The notes beneath the pieces are model-generated. The model did no database searches and was not told the origin of the DNA. It saw only the letters and a list, made by a program, of their open reading frames with translations. 64,000 nt of DNA from Labilibaculum sp. (GTDB taxonomy: Bacteria > Bacteroidota > Bacteroidia > Bacteroidales > Marinifilaceae), in NCBI RefSeq assembly GCF_963664555.1, contig NZ_OY761461.1:4071769-4135768 (forward strand), written 5' to 3'. Each line of letters begins with the position of its first letter. Within the stretch, counting starts at the first letter, position 1. Positions 33,455-43,276 of the stretch are shown here, piece after piece. Position numbers and translations under genes: made by a program.

Positions 33455-36007
33455 TTAAACAAAAAGGGTTTCCTGATTAAATACAGAAATTACATCCTTT
33501 AAAATTTCCTTTTCCTCAGACAAACAAATACTTTCTTTTGTTTTCTCACCCCATTCATTATAATATTTCGCCATTTTCTTTAGAATCCCTGCAGAACACA
33601 ATCCATAATTAACATCTTCACAAATTTCCAGTGCCACATTAAAATGCCGTTCCACTTCAATCCGATTTCCTTTTGCAAATTGCACAGAGCTAAGAAACGA
33701 ATGATAATATATTTGCAAGAAATAATTTTCGGAAGCTGTAATGTCACTTTCACATGATTGTAAAAACTCAATTTGAGTGGTATTCATTTCCATCCCCAAA
33801 CTATGCTGTGCAGATAATTTATAGCATTGTAGAACGTTGTAATTAAAATTTGATTTTTTCGACTTCGCATTTTTATACAAATGTTCAACATCATCAATCA
33901 ACTGAAGCACTTTATGAAAAGATTTCATATAAATTAATACCATACAAAGAATAAGCTCAAACTCACCATTAAGTGCTCCATGATCTTCACCCAACTGATT
34001 ATAAGCCATCTCCCTATAATAAAACATTTTTAGAATTTCAATTTCATTGGATTCGCGGCTAATAAAATAATTGTAAATCAACCTACTTGCAAGCCTGATA
34101 GAAATATCAAATCCAGTGCATGACTGATCAATTTCTTCATCATTCAAATCGTGATAATATTGCTGTGCCCCATCTATATCCAAAGTAAAAACAGAACTCA
34201 AAAGCAATACTGACAACGATTTTATGCGAACACTTTTAGACCGCCCTTTTCGTGCAAATATTTCTAAAATAGCTTTATTCCCTCTGGTAAGATTATAGAT
34301 TTCAGGAAAATTACCAAACAGATACTTTTCAGCTCTTTCCTGATTTACAAAATGCTCCATCAATTCCATTCTCTGCACATCTAAAAAAATAGATGAATTA
34401 AGTATTGTGTCAATCAGATCACGGTCAGAAAGAGTTTCATCACTCAATTGGAAAAAGTTTTTTAACTCCAAATGATTTCCAATATAGAAAGCACTGGAAT
34501 ATAAAAAGCCAATCAATCTATTTTTGATATCAAAACCTTCATACTCCTTTTCAACAGTCTTAATCAACTGAAAATCAACCCCGCCATTTTTCTGTACAAG
34601 ATCCATTCCAATCAAAGTCTCCAATAATTGTTCACTGGTGATTTTAACAAACTTACAATAGCTATTGTGTTCGTTTATGGTTATAAATTCGGTTAACAAA
34701 CCATATGAAATTAATTCCTCGTAGGCATAAAAATAATTTCCGGCAGTTTTAAGATGAATGGGAAAGGCATCTCGTAATTCCATTTTTTTTGCAGCTACAC
34801 CATTCTTACCATGCTCGATTAATTTCAAAAATCCATACAGAATATCCATTTTCTCTTCAGAGAATCGGGAATAGAACACTTTATTTCGTAAGAATTCATT
34901 TAATAGTTTCTGCTCTTCATAACAAACATAATGCTTATCGGGATTATATAGTTTCACAAACAATTCTAAGAAGAACGGATTAGAAATCATTTTCTTTTGC
35001 CGAAAAGATAATTCGCTAACCGAAAAATTCGGTGCGAAATTCGTATTTATGGTACGATCAATAACATATTGAATTTCTTCGTTGGAAAGAGGATTTAAGT
35101 TCTGATGATCCTGGGTGTCTACTTTCAAACCCAACTCGTACCAACTATTTTGAATAGAATTCCCTTTTATCACAAACGGCAAAGCAAATTTCTCCCAGGT
35201 AGAACATCGAGAAGTAATTATTAATTTAACCTTTTTGGACTCCTTATAGTTTGATATAAAATATTTTAGCTGAAGAAAAAGCCTCTCCAATTTAATGTTA
35301 TCATAGGTAATTTCATCCAGTGCATCAACAACAAAAATAATACGAGCTTCACAAGCCTCAGGATTTTCCAGAAAATATTTCAAAGTATCCTTCTCCTCAA
35401 AATCCACCTGATCCTGAATCCAACGATCCAATCTGAAATCTTTATTCAAAAAACTCAACATGAATGATGCATTTATATATAGAATGACATCATCAGACTG
35501 TTTTCTTATCCAATTTTTCTCGAACCATTTTGCTAACATACTTGATTTACCAAAACCTCCCGGTGCAATAAATCCTGTTGCCATTTTTGATGAATTCAAA
35601 AAACATCTAATTCTTTCTTCAGCATGAGACCGACTAACAACCGAATGAAATGGAATACCCGATTGCCCGACAATTAATTTATACGTTTCTTTACTTAAGG
35701 CAAGAGATTTTTCATACAAATCATTCCAATTTTTTTTCTGCTTCCCGGAAGTTTCGGACACATCATCCTGTAAAGAGAAAAATGCCTCCCAAGATTCATA
35801 TCCAATGTAAATGGCTAAGGTGTTTAAAGTAAATTTTGCTGGGGTTGTATTCGTTTTTAAGAACCCAAAAATTCGACGAATAGTTGTGGTACTTATCCGA
35901 TATTCTGTTTCATCATAAATTTCATCAGCTAAAGTCCTGCAAGCCTTCGTATACATGAGCTGTGAACCAAACTTTTTTAAAACCTCCGATTTTAGCCTCT
36001 CAATCAT
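33455..36007 (-). CDS. STAND-type ATPase with N-terminal Bacteroidota-type domain and helical C terminus
   Basis: 850 aa. Residues about 1-80 (KACRTLADEIYDETEYRIST, TIRRIFGFLKTNTTPAKFTL, IGYESWEAFF) match an N-terminal domain often seen in Bacteroidota regulators, with a helix-turn-helix-like pattern. The ATPase follows: Walker A in GFIAPGGFGKSSMLAKWF (about residue 150), Walker B in IIFVVDALDEI (about 225), and a sensor-like ITSRCSTWEKFAL. The C-terminal 400 residues are helical, with TPR-like spacing. This is a NACHT/STAND-like signal-sensing ATPase; DNA-binding regulator or defence switch cannot be told apart. The next gene upstream is a LytTR regulator, but a 464-nt gap makes a joint operon unsure. 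Confidence 0.78.
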   Translation of the reverse strand: MIERLKSEVLKKFGSQLMYTKACRTLADEIYDETEYRISTTTIRRIFGFLKTNTTPAKFTLNTLAIYIGYESWEAFFSLQDDVSETSGKQKKNWNDLYEKSLALSKETYKLIVGQSGIPFHSVVSRSHAEERIRCFLNSSKMATGFIAPGGFGKSSMLAKWFEKNWIRKQSDDVILYINASFMLSFLNKDFRLDRWIQDQVDFEEKDTLKYFLENPEACEARIIFVVDALDEITYDNIKLERLFLQLKYFISNYKESKKVKLIITSRCSTWEKFALPFVIKGNSIQNSWYELGLKVDTQDHQNLNPLSNEEIQYVIDRTINTNFAPNFSVSELSFRQKKMISNPFFLELFVKLYNPDKHYVCYEEQKLLNEFLRNKVFYSRFSEEKMDILYGFLKLIEHGKNGVAAKKMELRDAFPIHLKTAGNYFYAYEELISYGLLTEFITINEHNSYCKFVKITSEQLLETLIGMDLVQKNGGVDFQLIKTVEKEYEGFDIKNRLIGFLYSSAFYIGNHLELKNFFQLSDETLSDRDLIDTILNSSIFLDVQRMELMEHFVNQERAEKYLFGNFPEIYNLTRGNKAILEIFARKGRSKSVRIKSLSVLLLSSVFTLDIDGAQQYYHDLNDEEIDQSCTGFDISIRLASRLIYNYFISRESNEIEILKMFYYREMAYNQLGEDHGALNGEFELILCMVLIYMKSFHKVLQLIDDVEHLYKNAKSKKSNFNYNVLQCYKLSAQHSLGMEMNTTQIEFLQSCESDITASENYFLQIYYHSFLSSVQFAKGNRIEVERHFNVALEICEDVNYGLCSAGILKKMAKYYNEWGEKTKESICLSEEKEILKDVISVFNQETLFV

Positions 36008-36471
36008 TGTTGTAGTAGTGTGTGGTCGTGATTTTGATCAAATTTCGAGTGAAATTAGGCAAGAAATATTACGGAGGCAATCACCAATTTATCTTCAGGG
36101 ACAACAAATTCATATCTATGTTGTTTCAGCTTATAATGGCGTTTATAAAACTAACGATTAAAACAACTACTTAAAAAGGGGGAGGGAACAGGTATGTTTA
36201 TTATTCAAAAAGGAATCATAAGCCCAAAAAAATTGAACAGCCTATATCTATAAATCATTTTCCGGACTTGAAACGATGGGACTTGTTCTTTTCAAAAATT
36301 AAAAATCACCTGAGTTTATATCTGCAACCAAAATAATAAATACCTGGAGTTTGTATATTGATTTCATCCTTAAATTCATGTTCTGAAAAATCAGTAATAG
36401 CTGGTTCTATCTCCTTTCAATCAACCAATTTTTTCCTTTTTTTTCACTATCACCGACAATAGCCGATATTT
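36008..36471. other. Intergenic region, nothing recognised
   Basis: A 68-codon plus-strand ORF here overlaps the start of the ATPase and has no domain. I see no RNA gene, clear promoter or hairpin. Confidence 0.4.
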
Positions 36472-37239
36472 TTATTTCTTCACATTTGTTAATGAATGAG
36501 CGAGATACTTCAGTCTTTTCAGAAAATCTTTTTTCTTGCTTTCAGAAACCTCAACTTCCTTTCCTGAGCTTAAAATAATACGTCCGCCTCTTCCTTTAAT
36601 GTACTGGCTGATGTAATTTAGATTGACCAAATGCTTGCTGTGAACTCTGCAGAATATTTCCTCCGGCAATATATCCTCAAAATTGGAAAGTACCTTGGAA
36701 ACCATCAGTACTGTGTTATCACTCAAATAAAAATTGGTGTAACTGCCATCAGCTTCGCAGCGATGAATCTGGTTTAATTCTACAATTCGAAGTCCATTTG
36801 ATGTGGGGAGAATTATTTTCTGATGATGATTGCTTAAACTATCACACAGAATCTTTATTTTCTCATTTAGATCAACATCCTGATGATTTTGTTGAAAACG
36901 TTTAACAGCACTCTGTAACTCAATATAATTAATAGGTTTTAACAAATAATGCAATGCCGCAAACTGAAAAGCCTTAATTGCATAATCATTAAATGCAGTT
37001 GTAAAAACCACCTCAAAATTACGATTCTTTACTCTTTCCAACACCTCAAAGCCATCTCCATCCGGCATTGAAATATCCAAAAAAACCAAATCAGGTTTTA
37101 AATTTTCAATCGCTTCAATCCCCGATTCAACATTATGTGCAAACCCAATAACTTCTGCTCCGGGACAATACATCTCTAACAATTTATGCAGAGTTGATTG
37201 ACTTTTTAATTCATCATCAATAATTAGGGTCTTAATCAT
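36472..37239 (-). CDS. LytTR-family response regulator
   Basis: 255 aa. The receiver domain (residues 1-120) has acidic Asp8/Asp9, the phosphorylation site Asp55 in LVFLDISMPDGDGFE, Thr in VVFTTAFNDYAIKAF and Lys in LLKPINYIEL. The LytTR DNA-binding domain (about residues 145-245) shows LRIVELNQIHRCEADGSYTN and the CRVHSKHLVNLNYISQY core. No histidine kinase of the LytS type is adjacent, so it is an orphan regulator here. It lies upstream of the STAND ATPase on the same strand. Confidence 0.93.
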   Translation of the reverse strand: MIKTLIIDDELKSQSTLHKLLEMYCPGAEVIGFAHNVESGIEAIENLKPDLVFLDISMPDGDGFEVLERVKNRNFEVVFTTAFNDYAIKAFQFAALHYLLKPINYIELQSAVKRFQQNHQDVDLNEKIKILCDSLSNHHQKIILPTSNGLRIVELNQIHRCEADGSYTNFYLSDNTVLMVSKVLSNFEDILPEEIFCRVHSKHLVNLNYISQYIKGRGGRIILSSGKEVEVSESKKKDFLKRLKYLAHSLTNVKK

Positions 37240-37275
37240 GAGCCTTTATTAGGTTAATATTGAACCTAAATATAT

Positions 37276-37307
37276 AAAAAAAGCACTCTATATAGAGTGC
37301 TTTTTTT
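37276..37307. terminator. Symmetric terminator before the LytTR gene
   Basis: The palindrome aaaaaagcactctatatagagtgc-tttttt is split at its centre (arms 37276-37290 and 37291-37305) and works in either direction. For the minus strand it would end transcripts coming from upstream of 37321, i.e. it sits just after the start region of the LytTR gene and 14 nt past the peptidase stop at 37321. Confidence 0.8.
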
Positions 37308-37320
37308 ATATTTATGCTAA

Positions 37321-39438
37321 TTATTTAGTAATTCCAACAAGATCAAGAACAAAGGCATATTCTAATGCAACTTCGTGATAACGTTCAAATCGCCCGGAAG
37401 CACCACCATGTCCAAAATCCATATTAATTTTTATCAGCAAAGGATTATGATCTGTTTTCATATCGCGCAATTTAGCCACCCATTTTGCAGGTTCCCAATA
37501 TTGAACCTGAGAGTCATGCAATCCGGTTGTAACCAACATAGCAGGATAATCTTTCGCTTCCACATTATCGTAAGGAGAATAGGAAAGCATGTAGTCGTAA
37601 TACTCCTTATTCTTTGGATTCCCCCATTCATCAAACTCACCAGTGGTTAATGGAATCGATTCATCCAACATTGTTGTTACAACATCAACAAATGGAACCG
37701 CAGCAATAATTCCTTTATAAAGGTCTGGCCGCATATTACTAATTGCTCCCATCAGCAATCCTCCGGCACTTCCGCCCCAGGCAAAAACTTTGTCTTTTGC
37801 TGCATATCCTTCGGATACCATGTATTCAGCACAAGTATTAAAATCGGTAAAGGTATTTTTCTTCTTTAAAAGTTTTCCATCTTCATACCAATAGCGTCCC
37901 ATTTCCTGACCACCGCGTACATGTGCCGTAGCTACAACAAATCCTCTATCCAATAAGCTCAACCGAACAGAACTAAAATATACATCGGAACTACTGCCGT
38001 AAGAACCATAAGCAGATAACCACAGCGGATTGGTTCCTTTTTTGAATTTATCTTTACGATAAACCAACGAAACAGGCACCTTTGTTCCATCTTCGGCTGT
38101 TGCCCAAATTCTTTTGGCCTCGTAGTTTGACTTATCGAAATCACCAACAACTTCCTGCTGTTTCATTACCGTTTTCACCTTCGTAGTCATGTTGTAATCT
38201 ATAGTAGACGATGGTGTTGTTAAAGAAGTATAACCGTAACGAAGAACATCTGTTTCAAATTCAGGATTTGTCGAAATCCAGGCATCGTAGGTTTCTTCAC
38301 CAAAATCGAGGTAATGTTCCTCATTATCTTCCCAACGTCTGATTCGCAGCTGATTCAAACCATTCTTTCTTTCACCTACAACAAGATATTTTTCAAAAAT
38401 CTCAAAATTACTTAAATATACGTCGTCTCTATTTGGAATCACTTCCATCCAATTCTCTTTCGTTGTTTTAGTCACCGGAGTTTTCATCAAACGAAAGTTT
38501 TTTGCCTGATAATTAGTTCTGATGTAAAAATCTCCTTTAAAATGATCAATGCTATATTCTAAATCTTTTTCGCGGGCCTGAAAAATACTGAATTCACTAT
38601 TAGGCTTGCTTGCATCGATATATCTGTATTCAGCAGAAAGAGTACTGGTTGAACCAATTATAATATATTTTCTGGATTTTGTTTTGTAACAAAATGTATA
38701 GAAAGTATTGTCTTTTTCTTCGTAAACCAATTCATCTTTTTCAACTGGTGTACCCAAAACATGCTTAAATACTTTATAAGGCAATAAAGTTTCAGGGTGT
38801 TTTACCGTATAAAAAACTGTTTTATTATCACTTGCCCATGTAATGCCTCCTGTTGTATTTACAATTTCATCAGCATAAACTTTGTCATCAACCAGACTTT
38901 TAAACTTTATGGTATATCTTCTACGACTTAAAGTATCTTCTGAATAGGCAAGAATTTTATTGTTTTCACTAACCGAATAATCTCCTATACTAAAGAAACT
39001 ATAGCCTTGTGCCATTTCAGGAACATTAAGCATGATTTGTTCTTCTGCATCTAAATCCCCTTCTTTTCTGCAATACAAAGGGTATTCTGCATCTCCTTCG
39101 GTTCTGCTGTAGTAATAAAATCCATTGGATTTAGCAGGAACGGATTCATCTGTTTTCTTAATCCGGGCAATCATTTCATCAAACAACTTTGTTTGAAACT
39201 CCTCTGTATGCTTCATCATAGCATCAGTGTAGCTGTTCTCTGCATTCAAATAATTAATTACGGCTGTATCTTCCCTCTGATTCATCCAATAATAATTATC
39301 AATCCGGGTATCACCATGGATTGTAAGTTCTTTCGCTATTTTTTTTGCAACAGGTGGTTTCGGCGTTGTTGCCTTTGGACCACAAGACATTGCTAAAAGT
39401 GAAGTTACAGCAATGCTAAAAAACAATTTAAATTTCAT
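37321..39438 (-). CDS. S9A prolyl oligopeptidase family lipoprotein
   Basis: 705 aa. The lipobox LLAMSC (Cys at residue 19) marks an outer- or inner-membrane lipoprotein. The N-terminal beta-propeller domain is followed by an alpha/beta hydrolase with Ser in FAWGGSAGGLLMGAI, Asp in TTGLHDSQVQYWEPAKW and His in MDFGHGGASGRF, the oligopeptidase B/prolyl oligopeptidase triad. It hydrolyses short peptides in the periplasm; Arg/Lys or Pro specificity is not settled by the sequence. Its neighbour downstream is the LytTR gene, separated by a strong terminator. Confidence 0.93.
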   Translation of the reverse strand: MKFKLFFSIAVTSLLAMSCGPKATTPKPPVAKKIAKELTIHGDTRIDNYYWMNQREDTAVINYLNAENSYTDAMMKHTEEFQTKLFDEMIARIKKTDESVPAKSNGFYYYSRTEGDAEYPLYCRKEGDLDAEEQIMLNVPEMAQGYSFFSIGDYSVSENNKILAYSEDTLSRRRYTIKFKSLVDDKVYADEIVNTTGGITWASDNKTVFYTVKHPETLLPYKVFKHVLGTPVEKDELVYEEKDNTFYTFCYKTKSRKYIIIGSTSTLSAEYRYIDASKPNSEFSIFQAREKDLEYSIDHFKGDFYIRTNYQAKNFRLMKTPVTKTTKENWMEVIPNRDDVYLSNFEIFEKYLVVGERKNGLNQLRIRRWEDNEEHYLDFGEETYDAWISTNPEFETDVLRYGYTSLTTPSSTIDYNMTTKVKTVMKQQEVVGDFDKSNYEAKRIWATAEDGTKVPVSLVYRKDKFKKGTNPLWLSAYGSYGSSSDVYFSSVRLSLLDRGFVVATAHVRGGQEMGRYWYEDGKLLKKKNTFTDFNTCAEYMVSEGYAAKDKVFAWGGSAGGLLMGAISNMRPDLYKGIIAAVPFVDVVTTMLDESIPLTTGEFDEWGNPKNKEYYDYMLSYSPYDNVEAKDYPAMLVTTGLHDSQVQYWEPAKWVAKLRDMKTDHNPLLIKINMDFGHGGASGRFERYHEVALEYAFVLDLVGITK

Positions 39439-39562
39439 ATGATTATAATTTTAAGTTTATGCCATATGGAACTTACCATGCTGGAAGAATCATTCCTCTG
39501 CGAGTCACAATTATCTATTATGGACGTTTCATATTAGTAGGTTATTTAAAGGTGTAAACTTC

Positions 39563-39593
39563 ACCTGCAATTATAAAAAAAATAATTGCAGGT
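39563..39593. terminator. 12-bp perfect inverted repeat between recQ and the S9A gene
   Basis: Arms acctgcaattat (39563-39574) and ataattgcaggt (39582-39593) surround a run of A. It lies 94 nt past the recQ stop codon and may end that transcript, though the U tract is inside the loop and not after the stem, so it is atypical. Confidence 0.45.
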
Positions 39594-39686
39594 ATTTTGT
39601 TAATAAACCAGAACTAATTTAACAAAAATAACTATAGTATACGAATATTTTCGATGCAGTGGGTATATGAACGATTAAGGCTAAAA

Positions 39687-41801
39687 TTAACTGGACGAAA
39701 GAACTTTCAGATAGGAGATCCCAAGTCGTATTTTATAATACTCAACCTCTTCTTTCATAAACAAATAGAGATCTTTCACATTACCAGTCTCATTTAAAGT
39801 CCGGTAAGCATCTTCAATCTGCTCTAACTCTGAGGAATTCAGATACTCCGACAAATCAATATCGGCTCCTTTTTCGTACAAGGAAGCCAAGTGAGAATAA
39901 ATGGTTACCGGATTAATTTTCCGGATGCTCGCAATTTCTTCTACCGAAAAACCCTGCTTGTAATATTCATAAGTTTGATAAAATGATTCACCGCTCTTTT
40001 TGGCTTCCTGATTCTTCTTCTGACCAAACTCTACAATTTCATTAATGAATAAGTCTCCGTACAACTGATATTTCCGGACTCCTACACCCGATATCAATTT
40101 CATTTCAAATTCACTTGTAGGTTCTTCCTGAGCCATTTCCTGCAAACTGGCATCAGAGAATACTAAATACGGAGGAATGTTCTCTTCTCTTGAAATTTGC
40201 AAACGCAATTTTCGCAATGCTTCGAACAAACCCTCTCTGGCTTCTTGCTTCCCGGTTTTCAGGATAGGTTTTACCTCCGGATCGGACTTCATTGAAGCCA
40301 AATGAACCAAATTTACAAGTCGTTCACCGAAAAGAACTTCCCGGCCCTGAGCTGTTAACTTTAAAGCATTCCCATCATCGTAGGCAACCGAGATGAAACC
40401 TAAATTTAAAAGTTGAAGCATGTATTGCTGCCAATCCTGATGTGCAATATCCTTACCAACGCCATAAGTTTTAATTTTATGATAGCCCTTACTCAAAATT
40501 TCCTGACGTGATGAACCCCGAATCACATCAATTAAAATTCCTGCGGGGACTTTTTCTTTTAAGCGAACAATGGCTGAAAATGCCTTTTGTGCGATGATTG
40601 TTCCATCAAATACGCGGGGAGGATTTTTACATACATCACAATTGTTGCAATTTTCCTCCAAATGCTCGCCGAAATAATTCAGTAAAATTTTTCTCCGGCA
40701 TATTTGAGCATCACAAAATTGCTGGATTCGTTCCAATTTGGCATGCGAAACTTCTTTTTGTGCCGATTCCTCTATAAATTTTCGGTGAACAATTACATCC
40801 GAAAAGCTGTAGAACAATAATGTATCTGCCTTTAATCCATCCCGTCCGGCACGACCAATCTCCTGATAGTAAGACTCGATATTTCGTGGTAGATTGTAAT
40901 GAATCACCCAACGTACATTTGATTTGTCAATTCCCATTCCGAAAGCAATGGTAGCACAGATTATAGGTACCTCATCATTTATAAAATCCTCTTGTCGCCT
41001 GGCTCTTTCTTCAGATGATAAACCTGCATGATAATAAGAAGCATTTACGCCGGCATTTTTTAATTTTTCAGACAGGCCTTCCGTCGCTTTTCTGCTTAAG
41101 CAATAAATGATTCCTGCCTGATGTGGTCGTTGACGTAAAAATCCAAGTATGGTTTTAAATTTATCCTTACCCGGTGCCACATTCAAACTTAAATTGGGCC
41201 GGTCGAATGAAGAATTATATTTTTTTGGATTTACGAGCCCCAATTGATTGACAATATCTCTCTGTGTTAAATTATCAGCAGTAGCGGTTAAAGCAATTAC
41301 CGGAACATGAGGAAATTGCTTTTTCAGATAAGCCATCTTGGTGTATTCGGGTCTAAAATCGTGCCCCCAAACAGAGATACAATGTGCCTCGTCGATTGCA
41401 AAAAGATTTACCTTCAATTGCATCAGGATGTAATAAAAATCCTGACTGAGTAATTTCTCAGGGGAAACATACAGAAGCTTTAGCTTTCCTTCGGAGATTC
41501 TTTCAAAAACATCAGCCTGTTGCTTCGAAGACTGTGAGCTGTTTAAAAAAGCAGCATCCACTCCGTTGGCATGTAAACCTTCTACCTGATCCTTCATTAG
41601 AGCGATCAAGGGAGAAACAACCACAGTTACACCTTCCAATATTAAGGCAGGTATCTGATAGCAGATGGATTTACCACCACCTGTTGGCATAATTACCAAG
41701 GCATCTTCACCCTGAAGTACTGATTTAATCACTTCCTCCTGTAAAGGCCGGAAATGGTCGTATCCAAAATATTTTTTTAAGGCGCGTCTGGCTGTAGTCA
41801 T
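39687..41801 (-). CDS. recQ: ATP-dependent DNA helicase RecQ
   Basis: 704 aa. Superfamily 2 helicase domain: Walker A IMPTGGGKSICYQIPAL, DEAH box FAIDEAHCISVWGHDFRPEY, TATAD, then the second RecA domain with GIIYCLSRK, FGMGIDKSNVRWVIHYNLPRN and QEIGRAGRDG. Zinc-binding Cys cluster (QICRRKILLNYFGE, CNNCDVCKNPP) and RQC winged helix follow. An HRDC-like region and a C-terminal helix-turn-helix (SVEEIASIRKINPVTIYSHL) extend beyond E. coli RecQ. It unwinds DNA in recombination and repair. Single gene. Confidence 0.96.
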   Translation of the reverse strand: MTTARRALKKYFGYDHFRPLQEEVIKSVLQGEDALVIMPTGGGKSICYQIPALILEGVTVVVSPLIALMKDQVEGLHANGVDAAFLNSSQSSKQQADVFERISEGKLKLLYVSPEKLLSQDFYYILMQLKVNLFAIDEAHCISVWGHDFRPEYTKMAYLKKQFPHVPVIALTATADNLTQRDIVNQLGLVNPKKYNSSFDRPNLSLNVAPGKDKFKTILGFLRQRPHQAGIIYCLSRKATEGLSEKLKNAGVNASYYHAGLSSEERARRQEDFINDEVPIICATIAFGMGIDKSNVRWVIHYNLPRNIESYYQEIGRAGRDGLKADTLLFYSFSDVIVHRKFIEESAQKEVSHAKLERIQQFCDAQICRRKILLNYFGEHLEENCNNCDVCKNPPRVFDGTIIAQKAFSAIVRLKEKVPAGILIDVIRGSSRQEILSKGYHKIKTYGVGKDIAHQDWQQYMLQLLNLGFISVAYDDGNALKLTAQGREVLFGERLVNLVHLASMKSDPEVKPILKTGKQEAREGLFEALRKLRLQISREENIPPYLVFSDASLQEMAQEEPTSEFEMKLISGVGVRKYQLYGDLFINEIVEFGQKKNQEAKKSGESFYQTYEYYKQGFSVEEIASIRKINPVTIYSHLASLYEKGADIDLSEYLNSSELEQIEDAYRTLNETGNVKDLYLFMKEEVEYYKIRLGISYLKVLSSS

Positions 41802-42044
41802 CGATCAATTTTGAAAGGGACAGCAAAGCTACTACAATTGTGCCTGGCTAAAAAATGATTTTATCAACACAACAGGTCTCAATTCATTAATAATACAAGT
41901 AAAACAAGATTTCTCTGTGTCTTTTTTAAAACATATCAATGATATCCTAAACCTGATAAAGATCATACAAAAAAAAAACACCATCAATAGCCAAAAAATT
42001 ACTTTTGCAGCGAAATACAAACAACAAACACACAAACAAAAATT

Positions 42045-43223
42045 ATGAATGCAATCAAGTCGATTAAGGAAACTGATTTCCTTAAGAAACGCAGGTATGA
42101 AGCGGTAATGTTTCTGCTAACCTTTTTTGGAATTTTCGGTTATGTTGGTCACCAAATGGGTGTTGCCAATATGCTAAACACCATTATGAATACGGCATGG
42201 GATCTATTAATGAATACCGTATTCTACATCATGGGGATTACTGTACTTTCAGGAGCACTAGGCAAGTTACTCATTGAATTTGGGGTTGTTCGTTTACTGG
42301 AAAAAATTCTGGCTCCTTTAATGAGGCCACTGTTTAACCTTCCAGGTGTTGCCGCTTTAGCCGGAGTTCTAACTTTTCTATCCGACAACCCGGCTATTAT
42401 TAGTTTGGCAAAGGATAAAAATTTCAGCAAGTATTTTAAAAATTATCAACTGGTTTCTTTAACCAATTTTGGTACTGCTTTTGGAATGGGTTTGATCGTA
42501 ATCACTTTTATGTCGACTCTTAAAATACCAGGCAGCGAAGAAAACCTATTTTTACCAGCATTGATCGGCCTGGCAGGAGCTTTGGCTGGTGCAGTTGTTT
42601 CGACCAGATTGATGCAGCGCTTAATAAAAGATCACATTCCTGTAAGAAAAGATACAGATTTTGAAGGAGCCACTGAAAAAATCAGTTTTAAATCGGAAGG
42701 TGGAGTATTTCTGCGGTTTCTGAACTCTATTTTGGATGGAGGAAAATCGGGTGTTGATTTAGGATTGGCTATTATTCCTGGCGTACTTATTATTTCGACC
42801 ATGGTAATGATGCTGACCTTCGGCCCTAAAGATGCGGCTTTAGGTTATCAGGGAATTGCTTACGAAGGAGTTCCATTACTACCTGAATTAGCAGGACACA
42901 TCTGGTGGTTGTTTGAAGGTTTGTTTGGGTTCAAGCATCCTGAATTAATTGCATTCCCTGTAACATCATTGGGTGCTGTTGGTGCGGCAATGTCATTGGT
43001 AAAAGCATTTATTGCCAAGGGAATTATTGACGGAAATGTTATTGCTGTATTTACTGCAATGGGAATGTGCTGGAGTGGTTATTTAAGCACTCACACGGCC
43101 ATGCTTGACACACTTAACTATCGGGAATTAACATCGAAAGCCCTACTGTCACACACAATTGGAGGAATAATCGCGGGTACGTTTGCCCATTACCTCTACG
43201 TACTTACAACTCTATTTCAATAA
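42045..43223 (+). CDS. Nucleoside recognition (gate) domain membrane protein
   Basis: 392 aa with about nine membrane helices. The gate-domain pattern is visible twice: GALGKLLIEFGVVRLLEKIL with FLSDNPAIISLAKDK, and LGAVGAAMSLVKAFIAKG with CWSGYLSTHTAMLDTL. This resembles the nucleoside-recognition family to which SpmA/B belong, but it is a distinct, non-fused protein from the one at 27996. The start is at the ATG after an A-rich leader; TACTTTTG at 42000-42007 is a possible -7 promoter box. Transport substrate unknown. A terminator follows at 43248. Confidence 0.85.
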   Translation: MNAIKSIKETDFLKKRRYEAVMFLLTFFGIFGYVGHQMGVANMLNTIMNTAWDLLMNTVFYIMGITVLSGALGKLLIEFGVVRLLEKILAPLMRPLFNLPGVAALAGVLTFLSDNPAIISLAKDKNFSKYFKNYQLVSLTNFGTAFGMGLIVITFMSTLKIPGSEENLFLPALIGLAGALAGAVVSTRLMQRLIKDHIPVRKDTDFEGATEKISFKSEGGVFLRFLNSILDGGKSGVDLGLAIIPGVLIISTMVMMLTFGPKDAALGYQGIAYEGVPLLPELAGHIWWLFEGLFGFKHPELIAFPVTSLGAVGAAMSLVKAFIAKGIIDGNVIAVFTAMGMCWSGYLSTHTAMLDTLNYRELTSKALLSHTIGGIIAGTFAHYLYVLTTLFQ

Positions 43224-43247
43224 ATATATTTCACACCTATATTTTGA

Positions 43248-43276
43248 ATGCCATCTTGTTGAGATGGCATTTTTTT
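43248..43276 (+). terminator. Terminator after the gate-domain gene
   Basis: A 9-bp perfect stem, atgccatct/agatggcat, with a 5-nt loop (tgttg) is followed by six T on the plus strand, 25 nt after the stop codon. Confidence 0.9.

Noticed and set aside
33455..36007. Complete anti-phage operon
   Set aside because: No effector nuclease, protease, TIR or toxin gene is adjacent and the neighbours are ordinary; only a regulatory-type STAND protein is supported.
35955..36161. 68-codon plus-strand ORF overlapping the STAND ATPase start
   Set aside because: No domain, antisense to the N-terminal region of a well-supported gene.
41832..42035. 67-codon hydrophobic ORF on the minus strand upstream of the gate-domain gene
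   Set aside because: It overlaps the presumed plus-strand promoter region; hydrophobicity comes from A/T-rich sequence, not from a family I can recognise.
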